Source: Eubacteriales Family XIII. Incertae Sedis bacterium
Lineage (GTDB): Bacteria; Bacillota; Clostridia; Peptostreptococcales; Anaerovoracaceae
DNA: 10,126 bases
Assembly (NCBI GenBank): GCA_031287295.1
Contig: JAITTH010000014.1
Span: 1 to 10,126 of the forward strand
Direction: 5' to 3'
Positions 1 to 6,397 of this stretch are shown here, piece after piece; positions within the stretch are counted from its first letter, which is position 1, and each line of letters begins with the position of its first letter. Under the pieces are notes generated by a model that was not told the DNA's origin, searched no databases, and was given only the letters and a program-made list of their open reading frames with translations. A program made the translations under genes and the position numbers.

Positions 1-285
1 ATTGTCGTGAATCAAAATCATACTTCTATTTATGAAATTTCGAATAGCGTCGGTTTGCCGATTCAGACGGTGAAGGCGGATTTGCAGAAGATGATTTCAC
101 TCGGCTATTTTACAAATGCGTACATTCACGAGGGCACCGGCGAGTTTGTCATATCGCATCCGGAGACGCAGGGTCAGACGCAGGGTCAACAGATCATGGC
201 AAAAACTTGCAATCGCTGCGGTGCAAACAACATGGTCGTTGTGGGCACACCGGGCATCTGCGAGTATTGCAAGTCCCCGCTATGA
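1..285 (+). CDS. C-terminal part of a winged-helix / zinc-ribbon protein (5' end outside window)
   Basis: The frame is open to the window edge, so this is the tail of a longer gene; the GTG at 7 is probably internal. The visible part starts with a helix-turn-helix-like segment (YEISNSVGLPIQTVKADLQK) followed by a short beta-rich wing, then a Gln/Thr/Gly-rich linker. It ends in a zinc ribbon with two Cys pairs, CNRC and CEYC, about 16 residues apart. This layout resembles small PCI/winged-helix proteins with a zinc ribbon at the C-terminus, common in Bacillota and mostly uncharacterised. The ribbon would bind a structural zinc ion. DNA binding or protein-protein contact are both possible. I cannot name the full protein because the N-terminal domain is missing. 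The gene ends at TGA 283-285. Confidence 0.7.
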   Translation: MVVNQNHTSIYEISNSVGLPIQTVKADLQKMISLGYFTNAYIHEGTGEFVISHPETQGQTQGQQIMAKTCNRCGANNMVVVGTPGICEYCKSPL

Positions 286-290
286 CAGGC

Positions 291-306
291 GCCCCGATGA
301 AGGGGC
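291..306 (+). terminator. Short GC stem-loop after the zinc-ribbon gene
   Basis: GCCCC (291-295) pairs with GGGGC (302-306) around a 6-nt loop, 5 nt after the upstream stop codon. The position suits a transcription terminator, but the stem is only 5 bp and what follows (agattgtt) is a poor U-tract, so it may only attenuate transcription or protect the 3' end. Confidence 0.3.
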
Positions 307-309
307 AGA

Positions 310-335
310 TTGTTACATGAGGCTTATGGTATCAT
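310..335 (+). promoter_or_regulatory. Weak candidate promoter for the DUF2148 gene, overlapping a recurrent ACATGAGGCT motif
   Basis: TATCAT at 330-335 is preceded directly by TGG (327-329), which resembles an extended -10 element. A TTGTTA at 310-315 is -35-like, but the 14-nt spacing is too short for a standard promoter. The segment TTACATGAGGCTTATGG (313-329) shares its core with motifs at 3243-3258 and 9528-9541. Transcription could equally read through from upstream. Confidence 0.25.
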
Positions 336-404
336 TAAGGTAGAGAAGATTGCTCGAACCGCCTAAAACGGCTCTATAGCAGCCCATACTTTGAGATACC
401 TTAA
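335..404 (+). repeat. Inverted repeat TTAAGGTA / TACCTTAA enclosing smaller hairpins, upstream of the DUF2148 gene
   Basis: TTAAGGTA (335-342) is perfectly complementary to TACCTTAA (397-404). Between them TTGCT (350-354) can pair with AGCAG (378-382) using one wobble, and CCG (359-361) with CGG (369-371). The three helices nest, so a read-through RNA could form a folded leader. If transcription starts from the -10-like box at 330-335, however, the first arm would lie at or before +1 and the repeat would act only as DNA. No known riboswitch class is recognised. Confidence 0.3.
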
Positions 405-436
405 GGGAAAATTTGGTAACGGAAACAGAGGGAAAT

Positions 437-970
437 ATGATTTACAAAAGCAACGAAACAGAACATCGTGCAGCGATGCATACGGCGGAACTGATGGCAG
501 CTGCGGCACGTACCGCACCGAAAGCCTGTGGCGTAGACATAACAGACACCCTGGTTCTCGATGGTAGCGACAAAGACAAATTGACCGCCGAGATGCGCAA
601 GCTGGGGCAACGTCCCGACAACGCGTTTTTCCTTCGCGATGCCGATAATGTAGATGCCTGTCACTGCATCGTCCTTGTTGGCACAGCGTTAGATCCCCGC
701 GGATTAGACTGCGCACTTTGTGGCGTCAAAGATTGTTTGACTGCACAAAAGCAAGGCATCGCATGTTCTATGGCCTCGCATGATTTGGGAATTGCCATAG
801 GTTCGGCGGCAGCAACCGCCATGGATCACCGCATTGATAATCGGGTGCTGTTTACAGCAGGCATGGCGGCGCTAAGGCTAGGATTTTTCCCGGAAGAAAT
901 AAAGATGTGCTTCGGAATTGGATTGGCGACATCCGGAAAGAATATTTTCTTTGATCGACCAATCGTGTGA
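437..970 (+). CDS. DUF2148 ferredoxin-domain protein
   Basis: A 177-residue cytosolic protein of the DUF2148 family (COG4739, described as containing a ferredoxin domain; biochemical function unknown). Family hallmarks are visible: the N-terminal AELMAAAARTAPKACGVD segment, the central GLDCALCGVKDC motif and a C-terminal FGIGLATSGKNIFFDR segment. Cysteines lie at residues 31, 75, 77, 92, 95, 100, 110 and 158; C92-x2-C95-x4-C100-x9-C110 is the probable Fe-S ligand cluster, and C75/C77 are additional candidates. ATG 437 is preferred because homologues begin at this MIY... point and GAGGG (428-432) lies just upstream. A TTG at 413 with AAGGG at 404-407 would add eight residues and cannot be excluded. 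A redox or electron-transfer role is inferred from the cysteines only. The stop at 970 is 80 bp before the next gene, which has its own promoter-like sequence. Confidence 0.85.
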   Translation: MIYKSNETEHRAAMHTAELMAAAARTAPKACGVDITDTLVLDGSDKDKLTAEMRKLGQRPDNAFFLRDADNVDACHCIVLVGTALDPRGLDCALCGVKDCLTAQKQGIACSMASHDLGIAIGSAAATAMDHRIDNRVLFTAGMAALRLGFFPEEIKMCFGIGLATSGKNIFFDRPIV

Positions 971-984
971 TTCATGAAACGAAA

Positions 985-1013
985 GTTTAGAACCATGACA
1001 TACATGGTACAAT
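985..1013 (+). promoter_or_regulatory. Candidate promoter of the EIIC-EAL gene
   Basis: TACAAT at 1008-1013 is a good -10 box. The matching -35 region (GTTTAG 985-990, 17-nt spacer) is weak. Two inverted repeats overlap the spacer and the start region, so this promoter may depend on a regulator. The distance to the ATG at 1051 gives a leader of roughly 30 nt. Confidence 0.45.
992..1008. repeat. Inverted repeat ACCATG-ACATA-CATGGT in the promoter spacer
   Basis: Perfect 6-bp arms (992-997 and 1003-1008) separated by 5 nt lie between the -35 and -10 positions. The geometry fits a dimeric regulator half-site pair. The arms are short, so a chance match is possible. Confidence 0.4.
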
Positions 1014-1033
1014 ACAATGATACATTTGTATTG
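1010..1033. promoter_or_regulatory. Operator-like inverted repeat CAATACAA-N8-TTGTATTG
   Basis: Perfect 8-bp arms (1010-1017 and 1026-1033) are separated by 8 nt and begin inside the -10 box, so the site covers the expected transcription start. A bound dimer here would block initiation. It could also form a 5' RNA hairpin ending 6 nt before the GGAGG ribosome binding site at 1040-1044. The cognate regulator is not visible in the window. Confidence 0.5.
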
Positions 1034-1050
1034 ATTCGTGGAGGAATAGT

Positions 1051-3171
1051 ATGTCGGGCAGGTTTGGGAAGATTGCGTCGGTAGTCTCCGAAAACGTAAT
1101 CATCCGATCGATTAACAGAGGACTTATTAATATCATCCCCTTTGTTCTGATTGGCGCGTTCATTGTTGCAATATTGAACTTGCCGATTCCTTCCTATCAG
1201 GATGCGATTGCCAAGATTCTGGGAACGGACTGGCGCACAGTGAGTCTTATGATTCATTTTGGAACGCTTAATGTCATCGGACTCATTGCCCTTTTTTCGG
1301 TTAGCTTCTCCCTTTCAATGGAAGAAAAAATGGTGAAGGATGGGGAGATCAGCCCTCTTGTTATTGTCCTTACGTCGTTTGCTTCTTACACCATCGTTAT
1401 GGCGAGGAGTATGGAAGGGCTGACGTTCCATTATCCGGGCGCCAACGGGTTGTTTGCGGCGATATTCATCGCGGTGATCTCGGTAAAGTGTTTCTCGTTC
1501 TTTAATGTGATTCGAAGGAAGTTTCGAATTTCACAACGATCTGTATTTGATCATCATTTGACCCTCCGGTCGGCATTCAAGGCGATTTTTCCGGTCTTTG
1601 CCACTTTGTTTTTGTTTGCGGTTTTCCGCGTTTTTATAGGAGAATATTTCTCAAATGAGAACTTTGTTGCTTTCTTCGGCAACTTCGTAAATAGGTATTT
1701 ATCCGATGACGGATTTTTCTCGATGGTGATTATCATCCTGATGACGGAGTTCTTCTGGTTTATTGGCATACACGGTGGGGATGTTATTATGGACGGCATC
1801 TCATCAATCGCAAACGGAACCGCAGATGGCGGTGTGGTCTTGACCAAGGAATTTTTCGATACGTTCATCTACCTTGGAGGCTCCGGTGCGACGCTTGGAA
1901 TGCTGCTTGCGCTTTTCTTTGTCAAAACAAGGCACAAAGGAAGGCGGCTTGCAAAGGTATCGCTCTTTCCTGCCATATTCAACATTAACGAGACACTGAT
2001 TTATGGCGTGCCGATTATCTTCAATCCCCTCTTCTTTATTCCTTTCGTGTGTTCTCCGATTGTTCTCGGTGCGATTGCCTTTGTCAGCACACATCTTGGC
2101 ATTCTTCCTGTTGTCGATACCGCCGGGCAATGGACGACACCCATTTTTCTCTCAGGCTACCTCGCGACGGGATCCTATAACGCCATCTTCATTCAGGCGA
2201 TTGGGCTTGCTGTCAGCACCTTCATTTACATCCCTTTCATCAAACTTGCCGGGCGGTCTGAACAGATAAAGAATCAGAACGATTTCGTCGAACTGCAAAA
2301 AGCTGCGATATCCGCAGCGGAAAATGAATACATTTCACTCATTGCACGCAAAGATCATATCGGCGAACTTGCCCGCGATTTCGCTACGGAATTACGGGAG
2401 CAATTTACATCAAAGCGAATTCCTTTTCGCATGGTTTTTCAACCGAAGACAGACGATGCCGGTAGAGTAAAAGGCGCAGAAGCACTTCTTCGCTGGAACC
2501 ATCCGGACTACGGCAATGTTTCACCGGTTATGATTGTCGAAATGTGTGATGAGGCGGAGCTCTCTATTGAACTCGGTCGGTGGGTGCTTGAAAAATCGAT
2601 TCAGGGATTCGCCGCGTTCAGAAGAGCGGGCGTTGATGATATCTCGATTTCAATCAATCTGAATCCACAGCACATTCATGCGGATCCGGGCTTCCCGGAC
2701 TTTGTTGCAAAGGTTCTTTCGAAGTACCGCGTGCCACCGGATCTTGTCGAACTCGAAATAACAGAGCATGCCGTCGTGAATTCCGGAGAAAGTACAAAAG
2801 AAATATTCCGGCGCCTTCGTGACATCGGCGTTTCGCTTTCTATAGACGATCTTGGGATGGGTTATAGTTCGTTGACCTACATTAGCGACTTTGGTGCCAA
2901 GACAGTGAAGATCGACACTTCGCTCATACGCGGAATCGAAAATGATGTCAACAGGCAGGAGATCGTTCGTTCCATTCTCCGTCTTCAGCAACGCATCGAT
3001 ATCGAAATCATCGTTGAGGGCGTTGAGACACGGGCGGAACTTGAGGTTTTGTCTCAGCTCGGCACGAAGTATTACCAAGGCTATTATTTCAGCAAACCTC
3101 TTCCGCCAAGAGAATTTTTGGCGTACCATGCAGAACACGGAAGCGTAAAGCAGTCCAGCCCCACAGTCTAA
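1051..3171 (+). CDS. PTS EIIC-like membrane domain fused to an EAL c-di-GMP phosphodiesterase
   Basis: A 706-residue membrane protein. Residues 1-402 resemble the lactose/cellobiose EIIC family of the sugar phosphotransferase system: many hydrophobic helices, a WFIGIHGGDVI segment (236-246) and FNINETLIYGVPIIFNP (310-326), matching the EIIC sugar-site NE(P/T) motif. A charged helical linker (about 403-455) leads to an EAL domain (about 456-692). Its active-site residues all appear present: E477-A478-L479, N536, the ELEITE motif (567-572), D599-D600, K620, E656 and Q676, plus the SIDDLGMGYSSL loop. It should therefore hydrolyse c-di-GMP at the inner membrane face. No EIIA or EIIB domain or gene is adjacent, so the EIIC part is more likely a sugar sensor than a complete transporter (inference). 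Start: GGAGG at 1040-1044, 6 nt before ATG. Transcribed alone or with the flotillin downstream. Confidence 0.92.
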   Translation: MSGRFGKIASVVSENVIIRSINRGLINIIPFVLIGAFIVAILNLPIPSYQDAIAKILGTDWRTVSLMIHFGTLNVIGLIALFSVSFSLSMEEKMVKDGEISPLVIVLTSFASYTIVMARSMEGLTFHYPGANGLFAAIFIAVISVKCFSFFNVIRRKFRISQRSVFDHHLTLRSAFKAIFPVFATLFLFAVFRVFIGEYFSNENFVAFFGNFVNRYLSDDGFFSMVIIILMTEFFWFIGIHGGDVIMDGISSIANGTADGGVVLTKEFFDTFIYLGGSGATLGMLLALFFVKTRHKGRRLAKVSLFPAIFNINETLIYGVPIIFNPLFFIPFVCSPIVLGAIAFVSTHLGILPVVDTAGQWTTPIFLSGYLATGSYNAIFIQAIGLAVSTFIYIPFIKLAGRSEQIKNQNDFVELQKAAISAAENEYISLIARKDHIGELARDFATELREQFTSKRIPFRMVFQPKTDDAGRVKGAEALLRWNHPDYGNVSPVMIVEMCDEAELSIELGRWVLEKSIQGFAAFRRAGVDDISISINLNPQHIHADPGFPDFVAKVLSKYRVPPDLVELEITEHAVVNSGESTKEIFRRLRDIGVSLSIDDLGMGYSSLTYISDFGAKTVKIDTSLIRGIENDVNRQEIVRSILRLQQRIDIEIIVEGVETRAELEVLSQLGTKYYQGYYFSKPLPPREFLAYHAEHGSVKQSSPTV

Positions 3172-3235
3172 AAATCCGGAAAATGAGCAGCATTACGGTT
3201 CCTTTGTATTGCAAGTTTTCGACGGTTTGATAAAC

Positions 3236-3256
3236 TATACTTAGCCTCATGAGGCT
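3236..3256 (+). promoter_or_regulatory. Candidate flotillin promoter with a perfect 14-bp palindrome at the start site
   Basis: TATACT (3236-3241) is a -10-like box. The perfect palindrome AGCCTCATGAGGCT (3243-3256) begins 2 nt later and would cover +1. The best -35-like hexamer, TTGCAA at 3209-3214, is 21 nt from the -10 and so badly spaced. The palindrome's right half matches the ATGAGGCT motif seen at 317-324 and 9531-9538. Repressor binding is inferred from position only. Confidence 0.4.
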
Positions 3257-3308
3257 TATTCATCCAACGACACAATCGAGAGACTGCTCTTCGAAAGGAA
3301 ATCAAGCC

Positions 3309-5645
3309 ATGGATACTGTCATAAACACCGTCAGTCTAATTATCCTCATTCCAATTGTTATTGTCATACTTGCCGTTGCGTTCGTTATCTTTAAATTGCG
3401 TTACAAAATTGCGAAGTCAAATCAGGCCCTCGTTATTTCCGGCGGAAAGAAAACGAAAAAAGCACAGCAGGGACCCACCGTATTGGTCTCGGGTGGCGCA
3501 TTCATTTCACCGTTCAAAAGACATGAATTCTTCCCCTTGGCGGTCATGACGGTATCGTCGGATGACAAAAAGACGCAGACAAAAACCGTCGTGCCTGTCG
3601 TCGTCAAGTGGACGGCACAGTTAAAGCCGGATATAGAAACAGAAGGTTCGCTGGCGAAAGCGGTAATGGGCTTTATTGGAAAAAGCGACAAAGAAATTGC
3701 AGATTCCCTGCAACAAACATTGGAAGGCGAAGTGAGAGCCGTAATCGCCACGCTTACGCCGGAAGAGGTTATTGAAGGAAGAGATAAATTTAAGTCCGAC
3801 GTGGAGGCGAACGTCCAAGAAAGAATGGCAGAGCTTGGCTTTAAGCTGATTTCACTGAACATTACAGAGGTCGGAGACGATCAAGGGCATTACGACAATT
3901 TGGCAGCGAAAGACCGTGAAGAAAGACGTCGCGAAGCAGAGAACCTGCGTGCAAAAGAACAACAATCCATTGACGAAACAGCAGCTGCGACCAGTCGGGC
4001 CTCCGAAGAGGCGCGCATTGCCAAAGACCTGGCAATTGCAGAGAAAGATCGGGATCTTAAACTGAAAAAGTCGGAGTACCAAGCGGAGACGGACAAGGCG
4101 GGACAAGACGCGCTCTACGCAGGAAGGATTCGCGAACAGGAGAGAGCCAAAGAACTGGCGAACAGCGAAGGTGCGGTTATGGTTGAGCGAGAAAGGCAAA
4201 ACCAGGCGGCTGCCGAAGCCCGTCGCAATGTGGAAACAACCATGGCGGAAACCGCAAAACAAAAGGCAAAAATCGATGCCGAATCTGCGGCGCAAAAGGC
4301 GGAGATTGATGCAAAGGCACGTGTGATCATCGCCGAACAGGATGCCGAGGCGAAAGCGAAGGCCGCCGAGAGAGAAGCCGGAGGTCAAGCCGAAGCCGAC
4401 AAACGTCGCGCAGAAGGTAAGGCAACTGCTCGCAAAACAGAAGCCGAGGCGGAAGCCGAATTCATCAAAAAGACGCGATTCGCCAATGCAGATGGTATTG
4501 CGGCGGAAGGTCGTGCAGAGGCAGAAGCCATTCGTGAAAAGGGTCTTGCCGAGGCAGAAGCCGAAAGAGCAAAGGCAGAAGCGCTCGCTGCGAATGAAGC
4601 CGTTAATCTGCAAGTTACCTTGGCGGAGATCGAGAGCAAAACGCGCATCCAGGTTTCGACTGCCATTGCCACGGCAGTTGCGGAAGTTGGAACAAACGCT
4701 ACCATCATCGATATGGGAGGCAGTGGTCATCGTGAAGAAGGGAATTTGCTGACCAATTTTTTAGGAAGCCTTCCCGAGACATTGGCGAAAATGGATGTTA
4801 AATCGGCGGCACTGAATGGTGCATCCGCCTCAGAAGTCATCAACGCCCTTTCGGCAGCGCTTCAGAACAAAGAGGCGATAGGAGGTTCCGAACTCGGAAC
4901 CATTGCGAAAAAAGTCATACATCATGAAACACCTGAGGGGCAAATGTCCACGACGATAACCGTAACGCCGGTTGCTGAAATCTCGGAAGATGCAGAGGAT
5001 GTCGTTTCTCCACCTGAGGAAAAGATTTCGGAGAATACGAATACGGATTCCGAAGACGCGAAAGAGGAACCCGTTGTCACGGCAGTTGAAGAAAAACCGG
5101 AACCGGAAGACGTAAACACCGAAAGCAAACAAGCCGACGAGGGTGCGTGGACCTTGCCGTTTGATGGGTCTAAGAAAGCGGTCCATGACACGCCTGTTGT
5201 GGAGGAAGTCGTCGAGGCTGTGGTTGCGGAGGAAGTCGTCGAGGCAGTGGCTGCGGAAGAAGTTGTCGAGGCTGTGGCCACGGAAGAAGTCGTCGAAGCC
5301 GAAACAATCGAGGCTCCCGAAGACAATCCCATTCTGGTTGCAGAGGCGAAGGGTGCCGTTGCCGATATCGTTCAAGCGCAGAAGCTTGGTGCTGCGGAAA
5401 CTGAAGAAATTGCCAAGATTTACACCATCGCCAAGGATTCAGGGCTCGACGACAAAGAAGCGCTCGATTTGGTCGCGAAAGGCGTAGGTGCAGTCAAGAC
5501 GATGCACAAATCCGGCGAACGTGTCGATCCAAAAGCCGTCGCCAAGGTTATGCTCGATTTGGATGCCAGTGGCAATGTCGGAACAGATGAAATTATTGAT
5601 TTACTAGCAAACTTCGGGAAAAAGGCGGCAGCAAAGAAACGCTAG
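3309..5645 (+). CDS. Flotillin-like SPFH protein with repeat linker and EF-hand-like C-terminal tail
   Basis: A 778-residue membrane scaffold of the flotillin family (FloT/YuaG type), which organises functional membrane microdomains. Residues 5-29 form an N-terminal membrane helix or hairpin; about 30-200 are the SPFH/PHB domain; 200-440 are a long Ala/Glu/Lys-rich coiled coil with the EA-repeats typical of flotillins; 440-540 is the oligomerisation-like tail. Bacterial flotillins of this type are around 500 residues. Here about 240 more follow: an acidic Pro/Glu/Ser/Thr linker (550-630), four 9-residue repeats (632-667), a helical domain (670-745) and a DLDASGNVGTDE loop (750-761) matching the EF-hand consensus, ending in a basic KKAAAKKR tail. 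ATG 3309 is chosen because AAAGGAAA (about 3294-3301) precedes it and the membrane helix starts immediately. An ATG at 3249 lies inside the palindrome without a ribosome site. No NfeD-type partner gene is adjacent; an ABC exporter follows 35 bp downstream. Confidence 0.9.
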   Translation: MDTVINTVSLIILIPIVIVILAVAFVIFKLRYKIAKSNQALVISGGKKTKKAQQGPTVLVSGGAFISPFKRHEFFPLAVMTVSSDDKKTQTKTVVPVVVKWTAQLKPDIETEGSLAKAVMGFIGKSDKEIADSLQQTLEGEVRAVIATLTPEEVIEGRDKFKSDVEANVQERMAELGFKLISLNITEVGDDQGHYDNLAAKDREERRREAENLRAKEQQSIDETAAATSRASEEARIAKDLAIAEKDRDLKLKKSEYQAETDKAGQDALYAGRIREQERAKELANSEGAVMVERERQNQAAAEARRNVETTMAETAKQKAKIDAESAAQKAEIDAKARVIIAEQDAEAKAKAAEREAGGQAEADKRRAEGKATARKTEAEAEAEFIKKTRFANADGIAAEGRAEAEAIREKGLAEAEAERAKAEALAANEAVNLQVTLAEIESKTRIQVSTAIATAVAEVGTNATIIDMGGSGHREEGNLLTNFLGSLPETLAKMDVKSAALNGASASEVINALSAALQNKEAIGGSELGTIAKKVIHHETPEGQMSTTITVTPVAEISEDAEDVVSPPEEKISENTNTDSEDAKEEPVVTAVEEKPEPEDVNTESKQADEGAWTLPFDGSKKAVHDTPVVEEVVEAVVAEEVVEAVAAEEVVEAVATEEVVEAETIEAPEDNPILVAEAKGAVADIVQAQKLGAAETEEIAKIYTIAKDSGLDDKEALDLVAKGVGAVKTMHKSGERVDPKAVAKVMLDLDASGNVGTDEIIDLLANFGKKAAAKKR
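5202..5309 (+). repeat. Four tandem 27-bp repeats encoding EEVVEAVxx in the flotillin tail
   Basis: Residues 632-667 read EEVVEAVVA, EEVVEAVAA, EEVVEAVAT, EEVVEAETI. The DNA units share a GAGGAAGTCGTCGAGGC-like core with mostly synonymous differences. The period is a multiple of three, so unit number can change without a frameshift; a length-variable spacer is plausible. Confidence 0.85.
5556..5591 (+). other. EF-hand-type calcium-binding loop at the flotillin C-terminus
   Basis: Residues 750-761, DLDASGNVGTDE, fit the 12-residue EF-hand loop: D1, D3, S5, G6, hydrophobic V8 and E12. The flanks (AVAKVML before, IIDLLANF after) are amphipathic helices, as in helix-loop-helix EF-hands. An upstream AKDSGLDDKEAL segment (708-719) could be a degenerate partner. 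Calcium binding itself is inference. Confidence 0.6.
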
Positions 5646-5658
5646 TCATATGAGACTA
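5643..5658. repeat. Short hairpin TAGTC-ATATGA-GACTA between flotillin and ABC genes
   Basis: Five-bp arms overlap the flotillin stop codon, with no U-tract afterwards, so this is not a convincing terminator. The 35-bp gap makes cotranscription of flotillin and the ABC genes likely. Confidence 0.25.
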
Positions 5659-5680
5659 AGAAAGCAGAGGGGAAATTTGA

Positions 5681-6397
5681 ATGCTTAGAATTGAACACCT
5701 AATCAAGACGTATAGCGGAAAACCTGCGGTGGACGATTTGTCCCTGCACATCGCGAAGGGCGAAATATGTGGATTTATCGGGCACAACGGTGCGGGGAAA
5801 ACAACAACCATTAAGTCAGTCTGCGGGATTCTGGGTTTCGACAGTGGTGAAATTTATGTTGGTGGCAAGTCTATCAAAACAGAACCGCTCGAATGTAAAC
5901 GGCACATGGCGTATATTCCGGACAATCCGGATTTGTACGATTTTTTATCCGGTATAAAGTATCTGAACTTCGTTGCCGATGTGTATGGAATTGATGCGAC
6001 ACAGCGTCAGGAGCGGATTCATTCTTATGCGGATATGTTCGAATTAACGGCAAACCTTGCCCAATCCATCGCAACATACTCGCACGGCATGAAGCAAAAG
6101 CTTGCACTCATTTCTGCGTTCATTCACGATCCGGAATTTATCATCCTCGATGAACCTTTTGTCGGGTTGGATCCAAAGGCAGCACGTATTGTCAAAGATC
6201 TCATGCGTGAAAAGTGCAATGCGGGAGGCGCCGTATTTTTCTCGACGCATGTTCTGGAAGTCGCGGAAAAACTGTGCGACAAGGTTGCCATCATCAAAAG
6301 CGGCAAGTTGGTTGCCTACGGCGATATGGACGTGGTGCGCGGAGATTCCTCTCTTGAAGATGTATTCTTTGAACTGGAGGCAGATGAAAATGATTAA
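5681..6397 (+). CDS. ABC exporter ATP-binding subunit
   Basis: A 238-residue cytoplasmic ATPase that powers the membrane subunit encoded next. Motifs in order: Walker A GHNGAGKTT (34-42), ABC signature YSHGMKQK (133-140, an SHGMKQ variant of LSGGQ), Walker B FIILDEP (153-159) followed by the D-loop GLDP (162-165), and the switch histidine H190 in STHVLE. The Q-loop is replaced by YIPDNPDLYDFLSG (78-91), the pattern of the CcmA/BcrA-type exporter ATPases. The length is typical of a single nucleotide-binding domain. Start: AGAGGGG (about 5666-5672) lies 8 nt before ATG 5681. The stop overlaps the start of the permease gene by 8 bp, implying translational coupling. The substrate cannot be deduced; the lack of a binding-protein gene supports export over import. 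Confidence 0.93.
   Translation: MLRIEHLIKTYSGKPAVDDLSLHIAKGEICGFIGHNGAGKTTTIKSVCGILGFDSGEIYVGGKSIKTEPLECKRHMAYIPDNPDLYDFLSGIKYLNFVADVYGIDATQRQERIHSYADMFELTANLAQSIATYSHGMKQKLALISAFIHDPEFIILDEPFVGLDPKAARIVKDLMREKCNAGGAVFFSTHVLEVAEKLCDKVAIIKSGKLVAYGDMDVVRGDSSLEDVFFELEADEND

Noticed and set aside
3172..3235. A terminator after the EIIC-EAL gene (CCG...CGG, GGAA...TTCC pairings)
   Set aside because: The possible stems are only 3-4 bp with long loops and no U-tract, so they are not better than chance.
3249..3308. An upstream ATG adding 20 residues to the flotillin
   Set aside because: The ATG is inside the palindrome after the -10-like box, has no ribosome site, and would put a hydrophilic stretch before the membrane helix.
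3852..4730. A 292-codon minus-strand open frame opposite the flotillin coiled coil
   Set aside because: It is a shadow: repetitive Ala/Glu/Lys codons on the plus strand leave stops rare on the other strand. Its Cys/Phe/Arg-rich product has no recognisable domain and no ribosome site.
5202..5309. CRISPR-like array
   Set aside because: The units are contiguous coding repeats with no unique spacers and encode a regular peptide repeat.
6102..6389. A longer N-terminus for the ABC permease
   Set aside because: The frame upstream of 6390 lies wholly inside the ATPase gene and encodes non-membrane sequence unlike the family; the overlap of 8 bp with a GGAGG site gives a natural start.
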